Positions 9,424-17,041 of a DNA stretch of 32,673 nt are shown here, piece after piece. The stretch is from Desulfonema limicola. Lineage in GTDB: Bacteria > Desulfobacterota > Desulfobacteria > Desulfobacterales > DYRC01. The stretch spans positions 1-32,673 of the forward strand of contig DYRC01000007.1 of the NCBI GenBank assembly GCA_020718925.1, given 5' to 3'. How positions within the stretch are numbered: the first letter of the stretch is position 1; each line of letters opens with the position of its first letter. The notes under the pieces are model-generated. The model searched no databases and was not told where the DNA came from. It saw nothing but the letters and a program-made list of their open reading frames with translations. Position numbers and translations under genes: made by a program.

Positions 9424-11349
9424 TCAAAAGGGAATAACCTCCCCCGTGCGTCTGGTGCTGTATCCGCCCAAAGTTTCAACACGCGCTTTGAATCTTGCGG
9501 AGTTGATCGTCTCCAAAAGAATCCGAATATTTTCCGATTCAAAATATGCTTGGGGAATCACCAGATCATACTGCTCCGTTACCACCGGAATAAAATCAAG
9601 CTTTAACGCCTTTGCCGCGCTCAGAATGCCAAGTCCGACATCTGCCGCGCCGCTTAAAACCGCAACAGCCACCGACATGTGCGTAAATTCTTCAGTCTCA
9701 TAGCCTTTGATCTTTGCCGGATCAATTCCTGTCTGTTTAAGGCGATAATCCAACAGAATCCGCGTGCCGGATCCGCCCTGACGATTGATAAATCGAATAT
9801 CTTCACGCGCCAAGTCTTCAATACCTTTGATATTTTTCGGATTTCCGGGCAAAACCATAAAGCCCTGATCCCGATACACCAGATGCACCAGTTTAACCGG
9901 CGTATCTGACAGATATTTTCTGATGTAAGACACATTATACGAACCATCTTCGGCATCTAACAGATGAGAGCCTGCCAGATGACACACGCCTTTTTTAATC
10001 GCCATCAATCCGCCAGTGCTGCCGACATGGCTTGAGGACAATATCAGTCCCTTCTCCCCGGCTCTGAGTTCATCTGCCAACACATCCAGCGTATTGTCAT
10101 GGCTGCCCACCACCACCAGCGTATTGTGAAGAGAAGCCAACGGACGCAGAAGTTCCGCCATGACCGGCTCGCCATCTTTAATGCCTTCAATGGAATTGGG
10201 AATGCGGATAATGCCGTCTGCTTCGGTAATGCTGGTGATGCAGCCCGCGCCTCTGGGTAGTTGCGTTGCCACAATGCGATGTCCGACCATGCCCAGCTTG
10301 ACGCGTACAAATTCCTCAAGCCCCAATTTTGATGCAATCTTGCGGCTCGGCTCAACTGCGATTTTTTCGCGTTCCGGTTCGGGAACGCCCAGCTTTCGGC
10401 AAATCAACGGGCGCACAAACTGCTCAAAGGCTAAAATCGCAGACACCGGATAGCCCGGAATCCCGAATACCGGCTTGTTTTTAATTTTTCCGATTAAAAT
10501 CGGCTTGCCGGGCATCATGGTTACGCCGTGAACCAATACCTCGCCCAATCCGAGAATCACATCTTTGGAATAATCCTCAGACCCGGCTGATGATCCGCCG
10601 ACCATGAGAACCATATCAAAATCCGCGTTGATGGCTTCCTGAACCGCAGCAGTGATTTTTTCCAAAATATCCGTGATCATCTCATGGCGGACATAGTTTG
10701 CGCCGCAGGATTCGGCAAGTTTTCCCAGCACAAATGAGTTGGTTTCAAATATCTGACCGGGTTTAAGCGTGTGCGTTTTTTGCCAATCTACCAGTTCCGA
10801 TCCGGTAGGAATAATCAGAAGCTTAGGCTTTCTCCGCACTGAAACCGTGAAAATGCCGCCGGATAACAACGCGCCGACACAATAGGGCGTAATCTGATGA
10901 TTTCGGGGAAACAATAATTCGGTTGCCACAATATCTTCGCCCATTTTCCGCACATACTGCCAGGGAAATGCCGGGGCTTCGATCTGAATGCGGTTGTTAT
11001 CCATGACCTGAACATGCTCAATCATAATCACGGCATTGGTATTCTGAGGAAGAACATGCCCGGTATTGACATAAAATGCGGTTTTACCGATGATTAATTC
11101 TTTGGGACGCCCTTCTGACGCGCCGAAAGTGTCTTCAGCCTTGACCGCAATGCCATCCATAGCTGCGGAATGAAAATTAGGCGAAGAAATGTTTGCCACC
11201 ACCGGTTCAGCCAGAACGCGCCCCACCGCATCCGGCACAGACACGATCTCACCCGGCAGATTTCCGAAATCAGGAAATGCTTCAATCAGAATAGCTTTGG
11301 CATTTTCCAAAGTTTCCATTTTAAGATATACATTGCGATCTGTTTTCAT
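9424..11349 (-). CDS. MoeA-like molybdopterin biosynthesis protein fused to a substrate-binding-like domain
   Basis: MoeA motifs SAMDGIAVKAED, NTGHVLPQNTNAVIMIEHV, GGSSAGSEDY, MMPGKPILIGKIKNKPVFGIPGYPVSA; C-terminal periplasmic-binding-like domain (VGSHDNTLDVLADEL, NRQGGSGTRILLD). Confidence 0.9.
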   Translation of the reverse strand: MKTDRNVYLKMETLENAKAILIEAFPDFGNLPGEIVSVPDAVGRVLAEPVVANISSPNFHSAAMDGIAVKAEDTFGASEGRPKELIIGKTAFYVNTGHVLPQNTNAVIMIEHVQVMDNNRIQIEAPAFPWQYVRKMGEDIVATELLFPRNHQITPYCVGALLSGGIFTVSVRRKPKLLIIPTGSELVDWQKTHTLKPGQIFETNSFVLGKLAESCGANYVRHEMITDILEKITAAVQEAINADFDMVLMVGGSSAGSEDYSKDVILGLGEVLVHGVTMMPGKPILIGKIKNKPVFGIPGYPVSAILAFEQFVRPLICRKLGVPEPEREKIAVEPSRKIASKLGLEEFVRVKLGMVGHRIVATQLPRGAGCITSITEADGIIRIPNSIEGIKDGEPVMAELLRPLASLHNTLVVVGSHDNTLDVLADELRAGEKGLILSSSHVGSTGGLMAIKKGVCHLAGSHLLDAEDGSYNVSYIRKYLSDTPVKLVHLVYRDQGFMVLPGNPKNIKGIEDLAREDIRFINRQGGSGTRILLDYRLKQTGIDPAKIKGYETEEFTHMSVAVAVLSGAADVGLGILSAAKALKLDFIPVVTEQYDLVIPQAYFESENIRILLETINSARFKARVETLGGYSTRRTGEVIPF

Positions 11350-11490
11350 GTTCTCTCCGAAATTTTTAAAGTATCATTGACTTAGGATTTCATACGTATT
11401 CTTTCTGATTAATCTTATATATTATTCCTAATCTGATCGGATGTAAATAGTTTAAAAAACTTTGTAAAAATGTTACTGTAACTCCTTCTG

Positions 11491-11528
11491 AGATAAGCCT
11501 CTGCTCAAAATGCGGAGGTCTATTTTTT
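11491..11528 (+). terminator. Rho-independent-like terminator, repeat copy A (degenerate)
   Basis: ATAAGCCTCtgctcaaaatgcgGAGGTCTATTTTTT; related to copies at 12053 and 13401. Confidence 0.55.
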
Positions 11529-11563
11529 AAACTCAAAAATTTGATATAATACAAAAAAACAAC

Positions 11564-11578
11564 CCACAAATTTTGTAG
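11564..11578. promoter_or_regulatory. Palindrome CCACAAATTTTGTAG, candidate upstream activator site (copy A)
   Basis: 7-bp arms around a single T; the same element lies at 12173 with near-identical spacing to the sigma-54 promoter. Confidence 0.5.
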
Positions 11579-11678
11579 ATTATGATTTTTTGCGCGATAA
11601 TTATATCCCGCAAAGCAACTATTTAATTATCTGATTATATAATACTTTTCATACCAACAATAATTTTGTTATCGGCTT

Positions 11679-11694
11679 TGGCATTGAATGTGCA
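11679..11694 (+). promoter_or_regulatory. Candidate sigma-54 promoter TGGCATTGAATGTGCA (copy A)
   Basis: GG-N10-GC spacing and match to consensus TGGCACRNNNNTTGCW; about 50 nt upstream of the small ORF. Confidence 0.65.
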
Positions 11695-11744
11695 TATAAA
11701 TATGGATAAGAAGAAATAAAAAAATCACATTTCGGAGGTGGCTT

Positions 11745-11924
11745 ATGAATATGACATTGAAAATTGCATCATTGTTTATCGTATTCTTTCTGATGGTCTC
11801 ATCGTTTGCGTTTGCTTCTTTTAACAATCATGCTATGATGTCTGAGGCTGCTTCTATGATATTGATAGGTATCGGACTGATGAGTATGGGCGGATTTTTA
11901 AGAGGAACGATAGGCAGACGTTAA
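11745..11924 (+). CDS. 59-aa small secreted/membrane peptide, PEP-CTERM-like tail (copy A)
   Basis: MNMTLKIASLFIVFFLMVSSFAFASFNNHAMMSEAASMILIGIGLMSMGGFLRGTIGRR*; strong RBS ttCGGAGGTGgctt; paralogue 608 bp downstream with mostly synonymous differences. Confidence 0.8.
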   Translation: MNMTLKIASLFIVFFLMVSSFAFASFNNHAMMSEAASMILIGIGLMSMGGFLRGTIGRR

Positions 11925-12026
11925 ACAATAATGTCCCTAGCATCACTCTCCAACGCAGCCACGTCTTGTACTATCAACGATATGGGATTAGAATTTAAAA
12001 AAACTTCGTAAAATTAAGTGATATAA

Positions 12027-12044
12027 GGTTACCCCCCTGTAACC
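12027..12044. repeat. Inverted repeat GGTTACCCCCCTGTAACC, copy B
   Basis: Same element follows the PEP-CTERM gene at 13374..13391. Confidence 0.7.
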
Positions 12045-12052
12045 ACCTCCTA

Positions 12053-12090
12053 AAATAAGCCTCTGCTGAAAAGCGGGGGCTTATTTTTTT
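12053..12090 (+). terminator. Rho-independent terminator, repeat copy B
   Basis: AAATAAGCC...GGCTTATTT stem followed by a T-tract. Confidence 0.75.
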
Positions 12091-12172
12091 CGTCTGCCCG
12101 CGCAAAATCGTGCGAAGTTTGTTTTCTCGGAAATAATCAAACCTGAAAAATTGAGATAAACTAAAAAACAAC

Positions 12173-12187
12173 CTACAAATTTTGTAG
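12173..12187. promoter_or_regulatory. Palindrome CTACAAATTTTGTAG, candidate upstream activator site (copy B)
   Basis: Perfect 7-bp arms with a central T, about 107 bp upstream of the sigma-54 element. Confidence 0.5.
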
Positions 12188-12286
12188 ATTATGAACTTTG
12201 GCGTGATAATTATATCCCGCAAATAATAATTTAATTGTCTGATTATATAATACTTTTCATATAAACAATAATTTTATTATCAGCTT

Positions 12287-12302
12287 TGGCATTGAATGTG
12301 CA
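12287..12302 (+). promoter_or_regulatory. Candidate sigma-54 promoter TGGCATTGAATGTGCA (copy B)
   Basis: Identical 16-mer to copy A; GG-N10-GC. Confidence 0.65.
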
Positions 12303-12352
12303 TATAAAAATAGGCAAGAAGTGATACAAAAATCACATTTCGGAGGTGGCGT

Positions 12353-12532
12353 ATGAATATGACATTGAAAATTGCATCTTTGTTTATAATATTTTTTCTG
12401 ATGGTTTCATCGTTTGCTTTTGCTTCTTTTAATAATCCTGCCATGATGTCTGAGTCTGCGTCTATGATATTGATAGGTATCGGGCTGATGAGTATGGGCG
12501 GATTTTTAAGGGGATCGATAGGCAGACGTTAA
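12353..12532 (+). CDS. 59-aa small secreted/membrane peptide, PEP-CTERM-like tail (copy B)
   Basis: MNMTLKIASLFIIFFLMVSSFAFASFNNPAMMSESASMILIGIGLMSMGGFLRGSIGRR*; RBS CGGAGGTGG. Confidence 0.8.
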   Translation: MNMTLKIASLFIIFFLMVSSFAFASFNNPAMMSESASMILIGIGLMSMGGFLRGSIGRR

Positions 12533-12588
12533 ACAATAATATCGGGCATCAGCCTGATAAACATTTCTTAATTGAGAGGGGAACTACA

Positions 12589-13365
12589 ATGAACAGAAAT
12601 TTGATGAGAACTTTGGCTTTGGCAGTGGCAGCAGCGGTATTATTTTTAGCACCGCTGAACGGGTATGCGGATTCGCTGAGTTATGTCAGCTCTATCGGAG
12701 CTGCCGGACAGACCGTCAGTATGGTATCTAAGGATGATGCAGGCGCAGAGCATACCTATAACGGCACGGCATCGAATTTCAACGTCAAAGTTATAGATGA
12801 TGGCAATCTGATAGAAAATCCCGATAATCCGGATACGGATTGGTTCACGGCATTCTGTGTTGATCCGTTTCAGTATGCAGGAACCGGAACTGTCGAACTT
12901 GTAGCTCCCAGCGCAGTACAAGGCGGATTACAGGCAGCATGGCTGTTTGAAAATTATTATAAAAATTCTCCTACCACTACGACCGTAGCAGCTCTGCAAG
13001 TGGCTCTGTGGGAAGTGGTTGTTGACTATGACAAAGAATACAATCTGAATACCGGAGATTTTTACGTTACCAAAATTAACAAAGTAGGTGCTCCGTCTGC
13101 AACCGTAACAAATACGACATGGAGTTTGGCAGACACCATGCTTGCCGATTTACAGCAGAATTTCAATGCCAAAGATTTGGATTATATGTACAGAATCGCA
13201 CAAACCGGCTACAAGCAGGATTTGATTGTCCGATTGTATGATCCGCCGGTAGCAGATCCGGCAGATTCGGGTCCGGCAGCAGGAACTCCCGAACCGGCAA
13301 CCGTGATTCTGATGGGACTCGGATTGATCGGACTCGCAGGATTTAAAAAATTTCGTAAGAATTAA
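12589..13365 (+). CDS. PEP-CTERM sorting-domain protein with candidate thioester (TQXA-like) domain
   Basis: Signal peptide; single Cys in FTAFCVDPFQ; AALQVALWEVV; C-terminal TPEPATVILMGLGLIGLAGFKKFRKN. Confidence 0.9.
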   Translation: MNRNLMRTLALAVAAAVLFLAPLNGYADSLSYVSSIGAAGQTVSMVSKDDAGAEHTYNGTASNFNVKVIDDGNLIENPDNPDTDWFTAFCVDPFQYAGTGTVELVAPSAVQGGLQAAWLFENYYKNSPTTTTVAALQVALWEVVVDYDKEYNLNTGDFYVTKINKVGAPSATVTNTTWSLADTMLADLQQNFNAKDLDYMYRIAQTGYKQDLIVRLYDPPVADPADSGPAAGTPEPATVILMGLGLIGLAGFKKFRKN

Positions 13366-13373
13366 GTGATAAA

Positions 13374-13391
13374 GGTTACCCCCCTGTAACC
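13374..13391. repeat. Inverted repeat GGTTACCCCCCTGTAACC, copy C
   Basis: 6-bp arms; identical to 12027..12044. Confidence 0.7.
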
Positions 13392-13400
13392 TCCTCCTAA

Positions 13401-13437
13401 ATAAGCCTCTGCTGATAATGCGGAGGCTTATTTTTTT
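13401..13437 (+). terminator. Rho-independent terminator after PEP-CTERM gene, copy C
   Basis: ATAAGCCTCtgctgataatgcgGAGGCTTAT followed by T-tract. Confidence 0.85.
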
Positions 13438-13909
13438 AATGGAGAACTCGGCGCGAAGTCCGGTATATTTTTTGCCAATATTCATCTTCAAGATGTGAAA
13501 TGATTACGCCCGACTTGGTGGACGCATGAACAAATTCACCGTTTTTTAAATAAATTCCCACATGATTAAGCTTGGAATACCGCGAAAAAAACACAAGGTC
13601 TCCGGCTCTGAGTTCAGATTTTGAAATCGGAACGCCGACTATCGCCTGCTGTGAAGTATCACGCGGTAAGCGGATATTGAAAAGTTTTTCATAGACTCTT
13701 GAGACAAGTCCGGAACAGTCAATTCCATTCGCGTCATTTCCTCCGTGAACATACCGCGTTCCTTTCCATAATCGGGCTTCATCGTACAGTTGTCTTTCAA
13801 TTTCGCTGAGATCAAGCCTCATAACTTGAAAAGGCAGCGTACACCCGGCTGTAAAAGTAATCAGAATAAAGACACAGAGTTTATACTTTTTCACATAATC
13901 CCATGCCAT
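13436..13909 (-). CDS. NlpC/P60-family lipoprotein (putative peptidoglycan endopeptidase)
   Basis: GIDCSGLVSRVYEKL and LNHVGIYLKNGEFVHAS motifs; lipobox-like TAGC. Confidence 0.92.
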   Translation of the reverse strand: MAWDYVKKYKLCVFILITFTAGCTLPFQVMRLDLSEIERQLYDEARLWKGTRYVHGGNDANGIDCSGLVSRVYEKLFNIRLPRDTSQQAIVGVPISKSELRAGDLVFFSRYSKLNHVGIYLKNGEFVHASTKSGVIISHLEDEYWQKIYRTSRRVLH

Positions 13910-14565
13910 GTTGTAATACTTTCAACAGATTCGCGCCCGCTTTGCAGACGATTTGCCGGAAAATTTTCATCAGGATAGCCGATAGCAATAGCGATAATAA
14001 TCCGTTTTGAATCCGGGATATTAAGATGTTTCCGCAATACATCCGGATACATCACGCCCTGATCTTCGATACAGGTTCCTAGTCCGTAATGAACTGCCGC
14101 AAGACATATTGTCTGCATGATTGCGCCAAGATCAAGCAGAGGCGCGGTTTCGGCAAGAGCGCGATCTGTCAGAATAATGATTGCAGCCGGGGCGTCGAAG
14201 TAGCGAAATCCCCGCTCCAGCCATTGCGCCCTTTTTTCCGTATCATCTCTGGCAATATCCATCAGATTGAAAAGCTCTTTGGCAAGATTCACCTGACGCT
14301 GCCGATACACGCTGTCTTTTGTCCACCCGACCACCGAATGCTCTGAGCAGGGCTGCTCGCCGGAGCGAAGCTTTTCAATATAACTCTGTCGTATCGTTTC
14401 AAGAACGTCTCCGCCCATAACCATAAATTCCCATGGCTGGGTGTTCATGGCTGACGGGCTTCGTACCGCAGCTTCCAGAATTTTTTTCAGAATTTCTTTG
14501 GATACAGGCGTTGGTTTGAAATTGCGAATGCTTTTTCGCTGTCTTATGGCGTCAAGAATGTCCAT
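13891..14565 (-). CDS. Nitroreductase family protein
   Basis: RQRKSIRNF, AVRSPSAMNTQPWEFMVM, LDLGAIMQTICLAAVHYGLGTC. Confidence 0.93.
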   Translation of the reverse strand: MDILDAIRQRKSIRNFKPTPVSKEILKKILEAAVRSPSAMNTQPWEFMVMGGDVLETIRQSYIEKLRSGEQPCSEHSVVGWTKDSVYRQRQVNLAKELFNLMDIARDDTEKRAQWLERGFRYFDAPAAIIILTDRALAETAPLLDLGAIMQTICLAAVHYGLGTCIEDQGVMYPDVLRKHLNIPDSKRIIIAIAIGYPDENFPANRLQSGRESVESITTWHGIM

Positions 14566-15619
14566 TGTTTTTCCCCTTTATAGGATATTCAAAAGATTTT
14601 CCCTCATAATTTCGGATCAGCCATCTGTGCGGCTCTTTTTTCTGCACATATTCCGGCAGAAGAGGGATTTTACCACCGCCGCCGGGAAGATCAATCATAA
14701 AATGCGGCACACACAACCCCGATGTATGACCTCGCAGTTTTTCTATTATTTCAAGCCCTTTTTCCGGATGAGTATGAAAATGTCCTGTTCCGCGAACCAG
14801 ATCGCTTTGGTGAATGTAATAAGGCTTAACCCGGATGCTCATCAGTTTTTGCATCAGACGTTTCATAATTTCAGGATCATCATTGACGCCTTTCAGCAGC
14901 ACGGTCTGACATCCCATCGGAATCCCTGCATTGGCAAGCATAGCACAAGCCATTGAAGATTGTGGCGTAATTTCATCAGGATGATTGAAATGCGTGTTGA
15001 TATACAAAGGGTGAAAGGCTTTAAGCATATCGCACAGTTCCGGTGTGATCCGCTGAGGCAGGGTGCATGGAATCCGTGTGTGAATGCGGATAATCTCAAC
15101 ATGCGAAATTGCGCGAAGCTGTGTCAATGTGGTTTTAAGCCGCTCATCATCAAGAAGCAGCGGATCTCCGCCGGAAAGAATCATGTCCCGGATATCGGTA
15201 TGATCGCGAATATATCGGATTCCGGCGTCAATAGTATGATCATTGACCACAAAAGGATGACCGATTTTGCGCTTTCTCATGCAATATCGGCAAAACATAG
15301 CACATTCGCTTGAAATCAGAAACACCGCCCGGTCAGGATAGCGATGAATGAGATTGGGAACAGGTGATTGAGCTTCTTCGGTCAGCGGATCATCATCGCC
15401 CCATGTATCTTCGATTTCCGCAATATCGGGAATTGCCTGTTTCCAAAGCGGATCGCCTTGATGTCGAATCAGGGAAAGATAATAAGAATTGATCCGCATG
15501 GGATAGCGGGCAATCACCTTTTCTATCTTTTCCCGATCAATCGGAAGGTGGCGGCTTAATTCTTCTGCGGTTGTGATGGCAGAAGAAAGCAATTTTTTCC
15601 AGTAGGTTTCATTTTTCAT
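14552..15619 (-). CDS. KamA-family radical SAM protein (lysine 2,3-aminomutase / EF-P beta-lysylation type)
   Basis: CAMFCRYCMRKRKIG radical SAM CxxxCxxC, LSGGDPLLLDD, HFNHPDEIT. Start set at the internal Met (MKNETYWKK) because the longer ORF overlaps a terminator. Confidence 0.85.
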   Translation of the reverse strand: MKNETYWKKLLSSAITTAEELSRHLPIDREKIEKVIARYPMRINSYYLSLIRHQGDPLWKQAIPDIAEIEDTWGDDDPLTEEAQSPVPNLIHRYPDRAVFLISSECAMFCRYCMRKRKIGHPFVVNDHTIDAGIRYIRDHTDIRDMILSGGDPLLLDDERLKTTLTQLRAISHVEIIRIHTRIPCTLPQRITPELCDMLKAFHPLYINTHFNHPDEITPQSSMACAMLANAGIPMGCQTVLLKGVNDDPEIMKRLMQKLMSIRVKPYYIHQSDLVRGTGHFHTHPEKGLEIIEKLRGHTSGLCVPHFMIDLPGGGGKIPLLPEYVQKKEPHRWLIRNYEGKSFEYPIKGKNNGHS

Positions 15620-15648
15620 ATCTGAATACAGTTCGTGAAAAAATGAAA

Positions 15649-15677
15649 AACCCGACTCCTTCAACAAGAGCCGGGTT
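15649..15677 (-). terminator. Rho-independent terminator closing the F0 operon
   Basis: AACCCGGCTC...GAGTCGGGTT on minus strand followed by tttttcatttttt. Confidence 0.8.
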
Positions 15678-15693
15678 CATCATTCAATACGCA

Positions 15694-16275
15694 TCAGGTC
15701 GCTGCAATTAAATAGCGATCCAATAATTTCTGATTATCATCATCTGTGATAATTTCAGGGAGCTTTTTCGTAGCAAGGGCAATGGCTTGATCTACCAATT
15801 GAACCTTGACTTCGCTTTTTGCCTGAGCAATTCTGCCCGTTATTTTCTGCTTTGCCAAGTCCATTATCAGTCGGCTTTGCTGTTCAGCATCCTTGATAAT
15901 GTTCTGTTTTGCATCTTCTCCGCGCTTGATGAAGCGATTTTTCAGTTCCGCAAAATGGGTTTCGCTGTCTGCCAGCGCTTTCATCATCTCCCCGATTTTA
16001 CCTGAAACTTTCTCTTTCTCACGTTCCATCTGACGGATTTCACGAGCGACATCTTCCCGCTGACCATGCAGAAAATTCATCAATGGCGTCTTGAGATATT
16101 TGACCAGCAGAAATACCAGTATTCCAAAATTCACCCATGCCATTACAAGGTCGTAGGTAGGACGCCAGTGTTTGGAGCCTTCGTCTGCCCACGCAGTGCT
16201 GCCCGCCAAATGAATACAACCTATTGCGCCCATGATCCACAGAGATAAACGCATGGAATTTCTTATGTTTTTCAA
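15694..16275 (-). CDS. atpF: ATP synthase F0 subunit b
   Basis: N-terminal TM followed by long charged coiled coil; adjacent to b' and c genes. Confidence 0.88.
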   Translation of the reverse strand: MKNIRNSMRLSLWIMGAIGCIHLAGSTAWADEGSKHWRPTYDLVMAWVNFGILVFLLVKYLKTPLMNFLHGQREDVAREIRQMEREKEKVSGKIGEMMKALADSETHFAELKNRFIKRGEDAKQNIIKDAEQQSRLIMDLAKQKITGRIAQAKSEVKVQLVDQAIALATKKLPEIITDDDNQKLLDRYLIAAT

Positions 16276-16727
16276 GGGGCAATCCTCCGATCCAAAATGT
16301 TCTCCATAATCTGATTTGCCAGAATTTCGGACTCTGCTTTGAGATATTTTTTAGCCTCAGCAATCTGTTCGCTGACATCTCTTTCTGTCTTGCTTTTTAA
16401 TGCGGACACTTCTTCTTTAACAGCAGCAAGCAGTTCAGCAGCCCTCTGGCTTCCCGATGCTTCCAGTTTTTTTCTGAGTTCGTTGGCTTCGGCACGAATC
16501 GCAGATTCCCGATTTTTCAATTGAGACGAAATTGTCTCCATCTGCGATTCCGCATCATCAATATCTCCGCTTAAGCCGTTGATATACTCTTTTCTTTGGA
16601 GCATCACTTCGCTTAATGGACGAATCATAATGCGTCTCAGAATAAACATCAGCGTCAGAAAAGAAAGTATCTGAATCACCAATGTGCCGTTAATCGTGAT
16701 AAGGGCTATGTTGCTTATGATTTGCAT
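16272..16727 (-). CDS. ATP synthase F0 subunit b'
   Basis: N-terminal TM plus coiled coil; 4-nt overlap with atpF. Confidence 0.82.
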   Translation of the reverse strand: MQIISNIALITINGTLVIQILSFLTLMFILRRIMIRPLSEVMLQRKEYINGLSGDIDDAESQMETISSQLKNRESAIRAEANELRKKLEASGSQRAAELLAAVKEEVSALKSKTERDVSEQIAEAKKYLKAESEILANQIMENILDRRIAP

Positions 16728-16757
16728 TGACTGCCTTCCTTAATTATCAGAAGGAAC

Positions 16758-17006
16758 TTAAACTACAAAAAGAAGAAGCAAGGCGATAACCAGCGAATAA
16801 ATACCTGTGGATTCGGTTACAGCCTGTCCAACCAGCATGGTTCGGGTAAGCAAGCCGGCTTCTCTTGGGTTTTTGCCAATAGCTTCGCATGTTTTTGCTG
16901 CAACCATACCTTCGCCTACCGCAGGACCTATCGCTCCGAGTCCCATCGAAATGCTTGCGCCCAAAAATGCCGCTGCTTTAACAATATCTGCGCCTTCAAT
17001 TGCCAT
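16758..17006 (-). CDS. atpE: ATP synthase F0 subunit c, single hairpin
   Basis: MAIEGADIVKAAAFLGASISMGLGAIGPAVGEGMVAAKTCEAIGKNP...MLVGQAVTESTGIYSLVIALLLLFVV; internal start chosen on GGAGGaagaaa RBS. Confidence 0.9.
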   Translation of the reverse strand: MAIEGADIVKAAAFLGASISMGLGAIGPAVGEGMVAAKTCEAIGKNPREAGLLTRTMLVGQAVTESTGIYSLVIALLLLFVV

Positions 17007-17041
17007 TTTTTTTCTTCCTCCAAAATGTTTTTTACACACGG

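Noticed and set aside
12589-13365. Exosortase locus proper
   Set aside because: No exosortase or EPS biosynthesis gene is visible in the window; only substrates are supported here
15620-15667. Longer N-terminus of the KamA-like ORF (MLKESGFSFFHELYSD...)
   Set aside because: Overlaps the stem and T-tract of a Rho-independent terminator; internal Met at 15619 preferred
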